Assembly (NCBI RefSeq): GCF_050948175.1 | Contig: NW_027490112.1 | Span: forward strand, 434,001 to 498,000 | Length of the DNA: 64,000 nt | From: Xylocopa sonorina | Taxonomy: Eukaryota; Arthropoda; Insecta; Hymenoptera; Apidae | Reading direction: 5' to 3' | Shown here: in pieces, positions 1 through 12,250 of the stretch | Layout: each line of letters starts with the position of its first letter | Position numbering within the stretch: position 1 is the stretch's first letter | The notes under the pieces: generated by a model | The model's database searches: none | The model's input: the letters and a program-made list of their open reading frames with translations, nothing else | Told to the model about the DNA's origin: nothing | Position numbers and translations under genes: made by a program

Positions 1-3
1 CAC

Positions 4-17
4 TTCCTTGCAAGGAA
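4..17. repeat. 14-bp palindrome TTCCTTGCAAGGAA (first copy)
   Basis: This is a perfect 14-bp dyad in the section shared by classes A and B. In variants the inner bases change (TTCCTCGCTAGGAA, TTCCTAGCAAGGAA, TTCCTTGCCAGGAA, TTCCTTCCAAGGAA), while the outer TTCC and GGAA arms usually stay. Exceptions such as 'gcaagcaaat' and 'gcaaagaaat' lose one arm. Short dyads are a known feature of many centromeric satellites; a role here is inference. Confidence 0.9.
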
Positions 18-74
18 ATAGCGTTTACGGATGTCTTCCTATCGTAGCAATAGAGTTCTAATGCTTCTTAAAAC

Positions 75-84
75 GCGATATCGC
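75..84. repeat. 10-bp palindrome GCGATATCGC (first copy)
   Basis: This is a perfect self-complementary decamer, present in nearly every class A monomer and absent from class B. It contains an EcoRV site, so EcoRV should give a ladder in multiples of 174 bp. A sub-lineage has GCGATATGGC, which breaks the symmetry. Its function is unknown. Confidence 0.9.
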
Positions 85-126
85 ATCTCATTTCTATGGT
101 TCATGGTAAGATATAATATGATTTGC

Positions 127-156
127 GAAGTGTTATGTATTCCTCGTCTACACTTC
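127..156. repeat. 7-bp inverted repeat GAAGTGT / ACACTTC, 16-base centre
   Basis: GAAGTGT at 127-133 is complementary to ACACTTC at 150-156. ACACTTC occurs a second time about 24 bases further on (gcgACACTTCc), so either copy could pair. Class B loses the first copy because ctacacttc becomes ctacgattc, but keeps the second. Hairpin formation is not shown, only possible. Confidence 0.7.
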
Positions 157-556
157 AAATGAATGTAATTGCGACACTTCCTTGCTCGGAAATAGTGTCT
201 GCAGATGTCTAGGCATCGTAGCGATAGCATTCTAATGCTTCTTAAAACGCGATATCGCATCTCATTTCTATGTTTCATGGTAAGATATAATATGATTTGC
301 GAAGGGTTATGTATTCCTCGTCTACACTTCAAATGAATGTGAAAGCGACACTTCCTCGCTAGGAAATAGCGTTTGCAGATGTCTACGTATTGTAGCAATA
401 GATTTCTAATGCTTCTTAAATCGCGATATCGCATCTCATTTCTATGTTTCATGGTAGGATATAATATGATTTGCGAAGTCTCATGTATTCCTCGTCTACA
501 CTTCAAATGAATGTAAATGCGACACTTCCTTGCAAGGAAAGAGCGTCTGCAGATGT

Positions 557-569
557 CTACGTATCGTAG
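557..569. repeat. Inverted repeat CTACG-TAT-CGTAG (first clean copy)
   Basis: Two 5-bp complementary arms flank a 3-base centre. The element recurs in most class A monomers. Where the next unit is class B the right arm usually reads CGAAG, which breaks one pair. The left arm often becomes CTAGG or CTACC in sub-lineages. Confidence 0.8.
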
Positions 570-2858
570 CAATAGAGTTCTTATGATTCTTAAAACGCGA
601 TATCGCATCTCATTTCTATGTTTCATGATAAGATATAATATTCATTGCGAAGTGTTATGCATTCCTCGTCTACGATTCAAATGAATGTAAATACGACACT
701 TCCTTGCAAGGAAATTGCGTTTGCAGATGTCTAGGTATCGTAGCAATAGAGTTCTAATGCTTCTTAAAACGCGATATCGCATCTCATTTCTATGTTTCAT
801 GGTAAGATATAATATGATTTGCGAATTGTTATGTATTCCTTGTCTGCACTTCAAATGAATGTAAATGCGACACTTCCTTGCAAGGGAATAGCGTTTGCAG
901 ATGTCTACGTATCGTAGCAATAGATTCCTAATGCTTCTTAAAACGCGATATCGCATCTCATTTCTATGTTTCATGGTAAGATATAACATGATTTGCGAAG
1001 TGTTATGTATTCATCGTCTACACTTCAAGTGAATGTAAATGCGACACTTCCTAGCAAGGAAATAGCGTCTGCAGATGTCTACGTAACGAAGCAATAGAGT
1101 TCAAATGCTTCTTAAAACGAGATATTGCATCACATATCTATGTTTCATGATAAGATATAATATTCATTGCGAAGTGTTATGCATTCCTCGTCTACGATTC
1201 AAATGAATGTAAATGCGACACTTCCTTGCAAGGAAATAGCGTTTACAGATGTCTACCTATCGTAGCAATAGAGTTCTAATGCTCCTTAAAACGCGATATC
1301 GCATCTCATTTCTATGTTTCATGGTAAGATATAATATGATTTGCGAAGTGTTATGTATTCCTCGTCTACACTTCAAATGAATGTAAATGCGACACTTCCT
1401 TGCAAAGAAATAGCGTTTGCAGATGTCTACGTATCGTAGCAATAGATTCCTAATGCTTCTTAAAACGCGATATCGCATCTCATTTCTATGTTTCATGGTA
1501 AGATATAACATGATTTGCGAAGTGTTATGTATTCATCATCTACACTTCAAATGAATGTAAATGCGGCACTTCCTCGCTAGGAAATAGCGTTTGCAGATGT
1601 CTACGAATCGAAGCAATAGAGTTCAAATGCTTGTTAAAACGAGGTATTGCATCTCATATCTATGTTTTATGATAAGATATAATATTCATTTGGAAGTGTT
1701 ATGCATTCCTCGTCTACGATTCAAATGAATGTAAATGCGACACTTCCTTGCAAGGAAATAGCGTTTGCAGATGTCTACGTATCGTAGCAATAGAGTTTTT
1801 ATGATTCTTAAAACGCGATATCGCATCCCATTTCTATGTTTCATGGTAAGATATAATATGATTTGCGAAGTGTTATGTATTCATCGTCTACACTTCAAAT
1901 GAATGTAAATGCGACACTTCCTTGCTAGGAAATAGTGTCTGCAGATGTCTAGGTATCGTAGCGATAGAGTTCTAATGCTTCTTAAAACGCGATATCGCAT
2001 CCCATTTCTATGTTTCATTGTAAGATATAATATGATTTGCGAAGTGTTATGTATTCCTCGTCTACACTTCAAATGAATGTGAATGCCACACTTCCACGCT
2101 AGGAAATAGCGTTTGCAGATGTCTACGTATCGTAGCAATAGAGTTCTTATGATTCTTAAAACGCGATATCGCATCTCATTTCTATGTTTCATAGTAAGAT
2201 ATAATATGATTTGCGAAGTGTTATGTATTCCTCGTCTACACTTCAAATGAATGTAAATGCGACACTTCCTTGCAAGCAAATAGCGTTTGCAGATGTCTAC
2301 GTATCGAAGCAATAGAGTTCTTATGATTCTTAAAACGCGATATCGCATCTCAATTCTATGTTTCATGGTAAGATATAATATGATTTGCGAAGTGTTATGC
2401 ATTCCTCGTCTACACTTCAAATGAATGTAAATGCGAAACTTCCTTGCAAGGAAATAGCGTTTGCAGATGTCTACGTATCGTAGAAATAGATTTCTAATGC
2501 TTCTTAAAACGCGATATCGCATCTCATTTCTATGTTTCATGGTAAGATATAATATGATTTGCGAAGTGTTATGTATTCCTCGTCTACACTTCAAATGAAT
2601 GTGAATGCGATACTTCCTCGCTAGGAAATAGCGTTTGCAGATGTCTACGTATCGTAGCATTAGCTTTCTAACGCTTCTTAAAACGCGATATCGCATCTCA
2701 TTTCTATATTTCATGGTAAGATATAACATGATTTGCGAAGTGTCATGTATTTCTCGTCTACACTTCAAATGAATGTAAATGCGACACTTCCTTGCTAGGA
2801 AATAGCGTCTGCAGATGTCTAGGTATCGTAGCAATAGAGTTCAAATGCTTCTTAGAAC

Positions 2859-2873
2859 GAGATATTGCATCTC
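2859..2873. repeat. Class B inverted repeat GAGAT-ATTGC-ATCTC
   Basis: The class B changes that destroy the GCGATATCGC palindrome create a different dyad in the same place: 5-bp arms GAGAT and ATCTC around ATTGC. It recurs in most class B and C monomers. Variants with 'gagatactgcatctc' keep both arms. Confidence 0.75.
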
Positions 2874-3044
2874 ATATCTATGTTTCATGATAAGATATAA
2901 TATTCATTGCGAAGTGTTATGCATTCCACGTCTACGATTCAAATGAATGCAAATGCGACACTTCCTTGCAAGGAAATAGCGTTTGCAGATGTCTACGTAT
3001 CGTAGCAATAGAGATTTTATGATTCTTAAAACGCGATATCGCAT

Positions 3045-4090
3045 CCCATTTCTATGTTTCATGGTAAGATATAATATGGTTTGCGAAGTGTTATGTATTC
3101 CTCGTCTACACTTCAAATGAATGTAAATGCGACACTTCCTTGCTAGGAAATAGTGTCTGCAGATGTCTAGGTATCGTAGCGATAGGGTTCTAATGCTTCT
3201 TACAACGCGATATCGCATCCCATTTCAATGTTTCATGGTAAGATATAATATGATTTGCGAAGTGTTATGTATTCCTCGTCTACACTTCAAATGAATGTGA
3301 ATGCCACACTTCCACGCTAGGAAATAGCGTTTGCAGATGTCTACGTATCGTAGCAATAGAGTTCTTATGTTTCTTAAAACGCGATATCGCATCTCATTTC
3401 TATGTTTCATAGTAAGATATAATATGATTTGCGAAGTGTTATGTATTCCTCGTCTACACTTCAAATGAATGTAAATGCGACACTTCCTTGCAAGCAAATA
3501 GCGTTTGCAGATGTCTACGTATCGAAGCAATAGTGTTTTTATGATTCTTAAAACGCGATATCGCATCCCATTTCTATGTTTCATGGTAAGATATAATATG
3601 ATTTGCGAAGTGTTATATATTCCTCGTCTACACTTCAAATGAATGTAAATTGCGACACTTCCTTGGTAGGAAATAGTGTCTGCAGATGTCTTGGTATCGT
3701 AGCGATAGAGTTCTAATGCTTCTTAAAACGCGATATCGCATCCCATTTCTATGTTTCATGGTAAGATATAATATGATTTGCGAAGTGTTATGTATTCCTC
3801 TTCTACACTTCAAATTAATGTGAATGCCACACTTCCACGCTAGGAAATAGCGTTTGCAGATGTCTACGTATCGTAGCAATAGAGTTCTTATGATTCTTAA
3901 AACGCGATATCGCATCTCATTTCTATGTTTCATAGTAAGATATAATGTGATTTGCGAAGTGTTATGTATTCCTCGTCTACACTTCAAATGAATGTAAATG
4001 CGACACTTCCTTGCAAGCAAATAGCGTTTGCAGATGTCTACGTATCGAAGCAATAGATTTCTTATGATTCTTAAAACGCGATATCGCATC
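3045..4090 (+). repeat. Tandem trimer duplication (522/523 bp) in block 1
   Basis: Two successive three-monomer units share 'cgcatcccatttc', then 'gccacacttccacgc', then 'catagtaagata', then 'cttgcaagcaaatag', in the same order. The second unit carries the extra t near 3,649. Boundaries are approximate. Confidence 0.65.
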
Positions 4091-5290
4091 TCATTTCTAT
4101 GTTTCATGGTAAGATATAATATGATTTGCGAAGTGTTATATATTCCTCGTCTACACTTCCAATGAATGTAAATGCGGCACTTTCTCGCTAGGAAATAGCG
4201 TTTGCAGATGTCTACGTATCGAAGCAATAGAGTTCAAATGCTTCTTAAAACGGGATATTGCATCTCATATCTATGTTTCATGATAAGATATAATATTCAT
4301 TGCGAAGTGTTATGCATTCCTCGTCTACGATACAAATGAATGTAAATGCGACACTTCCTTGCAAGGAAATAGCGTTTACAGATGTCTACCTATCGTAGCA
4401 ATAGAGTTCTAATGCTTCTTAAAACGCGATATCGCATCTCATTTCTATGTTTCATGGTAAGATATAATATGATTTGCGAAGTGTTATGTATTCCTCGTCT
4501 ACACTTCAAATGAATGTGAGTGCGATACTTCCTTACTAGGAAATAGCGTTTGCAGATGTCTACGTATCGAAGCAATAGAGTTCAAATGCTTCTTAAAACG
4601 GGATATTGCATCTCATATCTATGTTTCATGATAAGATATAATATTCATTGCGAAGTGTTATGCATTCCTCGTATACGATTCAAATGAATGTGAATGCGAT
4701 ACTTCCTCGCTAGGAAATAGCGTTTGCAGATGTCTACGTATCGTAGCAGTAGCTTTCCAATGCTTCATAAAACGCGATATCGCATCTCATTTCTATGTTT
4801 CATGGTAAGATATAATATGATTTGCGAAGTGTCATGTATTCCTCGTCTACACTTCAAATGAATGTAAATGCGACACTTCCTTCCAAGGAAATAGCGTTTG
4901 CAGATGTCTACGTATCGTAGCAATAGAGTTTTTATGATTCTTAAAACGCGATATCGCATCTCATTTCTATGTTTCATGGTAAGATATAATATGATTTGCG
5001 AAGTGTCTTGTATTCCACGTCTACACTTCAATGGAATGTGAACGCGACACTTCCTCGCTAGGAAATAGCGTTTGCAGATGTCTACGTATCGTAGCAATGG
5101 AGTTCTTATGATTCTTAAAACGCGATATCGCATCTCAATTCTATGTTTCATGGTAAGATATAATATGATTTGCGAAGTGTCTTGTATTCCTCGTCTACGA
5201 TTCAAATGAACGTAAATGCGACACTTCCTTGCAAGGAAATAGCGTTTGCAGGTGTCTACGTATCGAAGCAATAGAAATCAAATGCTTCTT

Positions 5291-7378
5291 AAATCGAGAT
5301 ATTGCATCTCATTTCTATTTTTCATGGTAAGATATAATATGATTTGCGAAGTGTTATGTATTCCTCGTCTACACTTGAAGTGAATGTAAATGCGACACTT
5401 CCTAGCAAGGAAATAGCGTTTGCAGATGTCTACGTATCGAAGCAATAGAGTTCTAATGCTTCTTAGAACGAGATATTGCATCTCATATCTACGTTTCATG
5501 ATAAGATATAATATTCATTGCGAAGTGTTATGCATTCCTCGTCTACGATACAAATGAATGTAAATGCGACACTTCCTTGCAAGGAAATAGCGTTTACAGA
5601 TGTCTACCTATCGTAGCAATAGAGTTCTAATGCTTCTTAAAACGCGATATCGCATCTCATTTCTATGTTTCATGGTAAGATATAATATGATTTGCGAAGT
5701 GTTATGTATTCCTCGTCTACACTTCAAATGACTGTAAATGCGACACTTCCTTGCAAAGAAATAGCGTTTGCAGATGTCTACGTATCGTGGCAATAGAATC
5801 CTAATGCTTCTTAAAACGCGATATCGCATCTCATTTCTATGTTTCATGGTAAGATATAACATGATTTGCGAAGTGTTATGTATTCCTCGTCTACACTTCA
5901 AATGAATGTGAGTGCGATACTTCCTCGCTAGGAAATAGCTTTTGCAGATGTCTACGTATCGTAGCAATAGCTTTCTAATGCTTCTTAAAACGCGATATGG
6001 CATCTCATTTCTATGCTTCATGGTAAGATATAATATGATTTGCGAAGTGTCATGTATTCCTCGTCTACACTTCAAATGAAAGTAAATGCGACACTTCCTT
6101 GCTAGGAAATAGCGTTTGCAGATGTCTAGGTATCATAGCAATAGAGTTCAAATGCTTCCTGAAACGAGATATTGCATCTCATATCTATGATTCATGATAA
6201 GATATAATATTCATTGCGAAGTGTTATGCATTCCTCGTATACGATTCAAATGAATGCAAATGCGATACTTCCTTGCAAGGAAATAGCGTTTGCATATGTC
6301 TACGTATCGAAGCAATAGAGATCAGATGCTTCTTAAATCGAGATATTCCATCTCATTTCTATGTTTCATGGTAAGATATAATATGATTTGCGAAGTGTTA
6401 TGTATTCCTCGTCTACACTTGAAGTGAATGTAAATGCGACACTTCCTAGCAAGGAAATAGCGTTTGCAGATGTCTACGTATCGAAGCAATAGAGTTGAAA
6501 TGCTTCTTAAAACGAGATATTGCATCTCATATCTATGTTTCATGATAAGATATAATATTCATTGCGAAGTGTTATGCATTCCTCGTCTACGATTCAAATG
6601 AATGTAAATGCGACACTTCCTTGCAAGGAAATAGCGTTTACAGATGTCTACCTATCGTAGCAATAGATTTCTAATGCTTCTTAAAACGCGATATCGCATC
6701 TCATTTCTATGTTTCATGGTAAGATATAATATGATTTGCGATGTGTTATGTATTCCTCGTCTACACTTCAAATGAATGTAAATGCGACACTTCCTTGCAA
6801 AGAAATAGCGTTTGCAGATGTCTACGTATCGTAGCAATAGATTCCTAATGCTTCTTAAAACGCGATATCGCATCTCATTTCTATGTTTCATGGAAAGATA
6901 TAACATGATTTGCGAAGTGTTATGTATTCCTCGTCTACACTTCAAATGAATGTGAGTGCGATACTTCCTCGCTAGGAAATAGCGTTTGCAGATGTCTACG
7001 TATCGTAGCAATAGCTTTCTAATGCTTCTTAAAACGCGATATGGCATCTCATTTCTATGTTTCATGGTAAGATATAATATGATTTGCGAAGTGTCATGTA
7101 TTCCTCGTCTACACTTCAAATGAATGTAAATGTGACACTTCCTTGCTAGGAAATAGCGTTTGCAGATGTCTAGGTATCATAGCAATAGAGTTCAAATGCT
7201 TCGTGAAACGAGATATTGCATCTCATATCTATGATTCATGATAAGATATAATATTCATTGCGAAGTGTTATGCATTCCTCGTATACGATTCAAATGAATG
7301 CAAATGTGACACTTCCTTGCAAGGAAATAGCGTTTGCAGATGTCTACCTATCGTAGCAATAGAGTTCTAATGCTTCTT
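5291..7378 (+). repeat. Hexamer repeat, two tandem 1,044-bp copies
   Basis: Copy 1 (5,291-6,334) and copy 2 (6,335-7,378) have the same monomer order: B/A chimera, B, A, A with 'cttgcaaagaaat', A' with 'gatatggc', and B with 'gaaacgag' and 'atgattcatg'. Differences are scattered single bases, such as 'tatttttcatgg' in copy 1 and 'tatgtttcatgg' in copy 2. Six monomers give exactly 1,044 bp. Confidence 0.8.
6335..6508 (+). repeat. Chimeric monomer, class B start then class A
   Basis: This unit opens with aaatcgagatatt, as in class B, then switches to the class A sequence catttctatgtttcatggtaagatataatatgatt. The switch lies within the short shared stretch 'gcatctcat'. Copies of this type start near 5291, 6335, 8075, 8945, 9989, 12599, 13643, 15035, 16775, 23899, 24431 and 30172, with similar ones at 33,479 and 37,664. 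They often carry 'agagatca' just upstream. The simplest origin is one exchange or conversion event between A and B, then amplification as part of a larger repeat. It often opens the hexamer repeats. Confidence 0.85.
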
Positions 7379-7552
7379 AATACGCGATGTCGCATCTCAT
7401 TTCTATGTTTCATGATAAGATATAATATTCATTGCGAAGTGTTATGCATTCCTCGTATACGATTCAAATGAATGTGAATGCGATACTTCCTCGCTAGGAA
7501 ATAGCGTTTGCAGATGTCTACGTATCGTAGCAGTAGCTTTCCAATGCTTCTT
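7379..7552 (+). repeat. Chimeric monomer, class A start then class B
   Basis: This unit opens with aatacgcgatgtcgcatctcatttctatg (class A with private changes), then switches to catgataagatataatattcattgcgaag (class B). It is the opposite combination to the chimera at 6335. Copies with the same private 'aatacgcgatgtcg' occur near 7379, 11033, 11903, 17646, 20949, 24951, 26690 and 30693, so they descend from one event and were spread by larger duplications. A relative at 38,700 has 'aattcgcgatgtcg' and keeps catggtaag before switching. Confidence 0.85.
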
Positions 7553-8596
7553 AAAACGCGATATCGCATCTCATTTCTATGTTTCATGGTAAGATATAAT
7601 ATGATTTGCGAAGTGTCATGTATTCCTCGTCTACACTTCAAATGAATGTAAATGCGACACTTCCTTCCAAGGAAATAGCGTTTGCAGATGTCTACGTATC
7701 GTAGCAATAGAGTTTTTATGATTCTTAAAACGCGATATCGCATCTCATTTCTATGTTTCATGGTAAGATACAATATGATTTGCGAAGTGTCTTGTATTCC
7801 TCGTCTACACATCAAAGGAATGTGAACGCGACACTTCCTCGCTAGGAAATAGCGTTTGCAGATGTCTACGTATCGTAGCAATGGAGTTCTTATGATTCTT
7901 AAAACGCGATATCGCATCTCAATTCTATGTTTCATGGTAAGATATAATATGATTTGCGAAGTGTCTTGTATTCCTCGTCTACGATTCAAATGAACGTAAA
8001 TGCGACACTTCCTTGCAAGGAAATAGCGTTTGCAGATGTCTACGTATCGAAGCAATAGAGATCAAATGCTTCTTAAATCGAGATATTGCATCTCATTTCT
8101 ATTTTTCATGGTAAGATATAATATGATTTGCGAAGTGTTATGTATTCCTCGTCTACACTTGAAGTGAATGTAAATGCGACACTTCCTAGCAAGGGAATAG
8201 CGTTTGCAGATGTCTACGTATCGAAGCAATAGAGTTCAAATGCTTCTTAAAACGAGATATTGCATCTCATATCTATATTTCATGATAAGATATAATATTC
8301 ATTGCTAAGTGTTATGCATTCCTCGTCTACGATTCAACTGAATGTAAATGCGACACTTCCTTGCAAGGAAATAGCGTTTACAGATGTCTACCTATAGTAG
8401 CAATAGAGTTCTAATGCTTCTTAAAACGCGATATCGCATCTCATTTCTATGTTTCATGGTAAGATATAATATGATTTGCGAAGTGTCTTGTATTCCTCGT
8501 CTACACTTCAAAGGAATGTGAACGCGACACTTCCTCGCTAGGAAATAGCGTTTGCAGATGTCTACGTATCGTAGCAATGGAGTTCTTATGATTCTT

Positions 8597-8944
8597 AAAA
8601 CGCGATATCGCATCTCAATTCTATGTTTCATGGTAAGATATAATATGATTTGCGAAGTGTCTTGTATTCCTCGTCTACGATTCAAATGTACGTAAATGCG
8701 ACACTTCCTCGCTAGGAAATAGCGTTTGCAGATGTCTACGTATCGTAGCAATGGAGTTCTTATGATTCTTAAAACGCGATATCGCATCTCAATTCTATGT
8801 TTCATGGTAAGATATAATATGATTTGCGAAGTGTCTTGTATTCCTCGTCTACGATTCAAATGAACGTAAATGCGACACTTCCTTGCAAGGAAATAGCGTT
8901 TGCAGATGTCTACGTATCGAAGCAATAGAGATCAAATGCTTCTT
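8597..8944 (+). repeat. Single-monomer tandem duplication
   Basis: Two adjacent class A monomers share the private marks 'ggagttcttatgattc', 'catctcaattctatg', 'gtgtcttgtattcc' and 'ctacgattcaaatg'. They are almost identical, differing in the palindrome (TCGCTA against TTGCAA) and a few other bases. A 174-bp exchange step explains them. Confidence 0.75.
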
Positions 8945-11032
8945 AAATCGAGATATTGCATCTCATTTCTATTTTTCATGGTAAGATATAATATGATTTG
9001 CGAAGTGTTATGTATTCCTCGTCTACACTTGAAGTGAATGTAAATGCGACACTTCCTAGCAAGGAAATAGCGTTTGCAGATGTCTACGTATCGAAGCAAT
9101 AGAGTTCAAATGCTTCTTAAAACGGGATATTGCATCTCATATCTATGTTTCATGATAAGATATAATATTCATTGCGAAGTGTTATGCATTCCTCGTATAC
9201 GATTCAAATGAATGTGAATGCGATACTTCCTCGCTAGGAAATAGCGTTTGCAGATGTCTACGTATCGTAGCAGTAGCTTTCCAATGCTTCTTAAAACGCG
9301 ATATCGCATCTCATTTCTATGTTTCATGGTAAGATATAATATGATTTGCGAAGTGATATGTATTCCTCGTCTACACTTCAAATGAATGTAAATGCGACAC
9401 TTCCTTGCAAAGAAATAGCGTTTGCAGATGTCTACGTATCGTGGCAATAGATTCTTAATGCTTCTTAAAACGCGATATCGCATCTCATTTCTATGTTTCA
9501 TGGTAAGATATAACATGATTTGCGAAGTGTTATGTATTCCTCGTCTACACTTCAAGTGAATGTGAGTGCGATACTTCCTCGCTAGGAAATAGCTTTTGCA
9601 GATGTCTACGTATCGTAGCAATAGCTTTCTAATGCTTCTTAAAACGCGATATGGCATCTCATTTCTATGCTTCATGGTAAGATATAATATGATTTGCGAA
9701 GTGTCATGTATTCCTCGTCTACACTTCAAATGAACGTAAATGCGACACTTCCTTGCTAGGAAATAGCGTTTGCAGATGTCTAGGTATCATAGCAATAGAG
9801 TTCAAATGCTTCCTGAAACGAGATATTGCATCTCATATCTATGATTCATGATAAGATATAATATTCATTGCGAAGTCTTATGCATTCCTCGTATACGATT
9901 CAAATGAATGCAAATGCGATACTTCCTTGCAAGGAAATAGCGTTTGCAGATGTCTACGTATCGAAGCAATAGAGATCAGATGCTTCTTAAATCGAGATAT
10001 TCCATCTCATTTCTATGTTTCATGGTAAGATATAATATTATTTGCGAAGTGTTATGTATTCCTCGTCTACACTTGAAGTGAATGTAAATGCGACACTTCC
10101 TAGCAAGGAAATAGCGTTTGCAGATGTCTACGTATCGAAGCAATAGAGTTCAAATGCTTCTTAAAACGAGATATTGCATCTCATATCTATGTTTCATGAT
10201 AAGATATAATATTCATTGCGAACTGTTATGCATTCCTCGTCTACGATCCAAATGAATGTAAATGCGACACTTCCTTGCAAGGAAATAGCGTTTACAGATG
10301 TCTACCTATCGTAGCAATAGATTTCTAATGCTTCTTAAAACGCGATATCGCATCTCATTTCTATGTTTCATGGTAAGATATAATATGATTTGCGATGTGT
10401 TATGTATTCCTCGTCTACACTTCAAATGAATGTAAATGCGACACTTCCTTGCAAAGAAATAGCGTTTGCAGATGTCTACGTATCGTAGCAATAGATTCCT
10501 AATGCTTCTTAAAACGCGATAGCGCATCTCATTTCTGTGTTTCATGGAAAGATATAACATGATTTGCGAAGTGTTATGTATTCCTCGTCTACACTTCAAA
10601 TGAATGTGAGTGCGATACTTCCTCGCTAGGAAATAGCGTTTGCAGATGTCTAGGTATCGTAGCAATAGCTTTCTAATGCTTCTTAAAACGCGATATGGCA
10701 TCTCATTTCTATGTTTCATGGTAAGATATAATATGATTTGCGAAGTGTCATGTATTCCTCGTCTACACTTCAAATGAATGTAAATGCGACACTTCCTTGC
10801 TAGGAAATAGCGTTTGCAGATGTCTAGGTATCATAGCAATAGAGTTCAAATGCTTCTTGAAACGAGATATTGCATCTCATATCTATGATTCATGATAAGA
10901 TATAATATTCATTGCGAAGTGTTATGCATTCCTCGTAAACGATTCAAATGAATGCAAATGTGACACTTCCTTGCAAGGAAATAGTGTTTGCAGATGTCTA
11001 CCTATCGTAGCAATAGAGTTCTAATGCTTCTT
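8945..11032 (+). repeat. Hexamer repeat, two more 1,044-bp copies
   Basis: Units 8,945-9,988 and 9,989-11,032 repeat the order chimera, B, A, A, A', B seen at 5,291. The second resembles the 6,335 copy (both have 'gatattccatc'). This shows the hexamer was copied to separate places as well as in tandem. Confidence 0.75.
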
Positions 11033-12007
11033 AATACGCGATGTCGCATCTCATTTCTATGTTTCATGATAAGATATAATATTCGTTGCGAAGTGTTATG
11101 CATTCCTCGTATACGATTCAAATGAATGTGAATGCGATACTTCCTTGCAAGGAAATAGCGTTTACAGATGTCTACCTATCGTAGCAATAGATTTCTAATG
11201 CTTCTTAAAACGCGATATCGCATCTCATTTCTATGTTTCATGGTAAGATATAATATGATTTGCGATGTGTTATGTATTCCTCGTCTACACTTCAAATGAA
11301 TGTAAATGCGACACTTCCTTGCAAAGAAATAGCGTTTGCAGATGTCTACGTATCGTAGCAATAGATTCCTGACGCTTCTTAAAACGCGATAGCGCATCTC
11401 ATTTCTATGTTTCATGGAAAGATATAACATGATTTGCGAAGTGTTATGTATTCCTCGTCTACACTTCAAATGAATGTGAGTGCGATACTTCCTCGCTAGG
11501 AAATAGCGCTTGCAGATGTCTAGGTATCGTAGCAATAGCTTTCTAATGCTTCTTAAAACGCGATATGGCATCTCATTTCTATGTTTCATGGTAAGATATA
11601 ATATGATTTGCGAAGTGTCATGTATTCCTCGTCTACACTTCAAATGAATGTAAATGCGACACTTCCTTGCTAGGAAATAGCGTTTGCAGATGTCTAGGTA
11701 TCATAGCAATAGAGTTCAAATGCTTCTTGAAACGAGATATTGCATCTCATATCTATGATTCATGATAAGATATAATATTCATTGCGAAGTGTTATGCATT
11801 CCTCGTAAACGATTCAAATGAATGCAAATGTGACACTTCCTTGCAAGGAAATAGCGTTTGCAGATGTCTACCTATCGTAGCAATAGAGTTCTAATGCTTC
11901 TTAATACGCGATGTCGCATCTCATTTCTATGTTTCATGATAAGATATAATATTCGTTGCGAAGTGTTATGCATTCCTCGTATACGATTCAAATGAATGTG
12001 AATGCGA
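10268..12007 (+). repeat. Pentamer tandem duplication, two 870-bp copies
   Basis: The segment from about 10,268 to 11,137 repeats at 11,138 to 12,007, five monomers apart. Both copies share 'gcgatagcgcatctc', 'catggaaagata', 'gatatggc', 'cttcttgaaacgag', 'cgtaaacgattc' and 'aatacgcgatgtcg'. The copies differ at only a few bases (for example 'cctaatgc' against 'cctgacgc'). Confidence 0.8.
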
Positions 12008-12250
12008 TACTTCCTCGCTAGGAAATAGCGTTTGCAGATGTCTACGTATCGTAGCAGTAGCTTTCCAATGCTTCTTAAAACGCGATATCGCATCTCATTT
12101 CTATCTTTCATGGTAAGATATAATATGATTTGCGAAGTGTCATGTATTCCTCGTCTACACTTCAAATGAATGTAAATGCGACACTTCCTTCCAAGGAAAT
12201 AGCGTTCGCAGATGTCTACGTATCGTAGCAATAGAGTTTTTATGATTCTT

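Larger units (their letters stand above)
1..4594 (+). repeat. Block 1: class A-rich, irregular
   Basis: About 26 monomers, mostly class A, with B-like units near 1115, 1641, 2855 and 4247. There is no long regular higher-order repeat. A private pair of changes, 'gaatgccacacttccacgc' plus 'catagtaagata', occurs at about 2,081, 3,299 and 3,822; the spacings are 1,218 (7 x 174) and 523 (3 x 174 + 1). One base is inserted near 3,649 (gtaaattgcgac). Many monomers have unique single changes, so this block looks older or less homogenised than the middle of the window. Confidence 0.75.

Noticed and set aside
97..110. Splice-donor-like 'atggtaaga'
   Set aside because: It recurs in every class A unit, with no exon or acceptor structure to go with it.
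100..124. Promoter-like 'gatataatatg' (TATAAT) in every class A monomer
   Set aside because: It is an AT-rich part of the repeat with no matching upstream element and no downstream gene. A bacterial reading is not supported by the context.
70..243. The 174-bp monomer as an older dimer of about 87 bp
   Set aside because: The two halves do not align. The only internal direct repeat I saw is ACACTTC, 24 bases apart.
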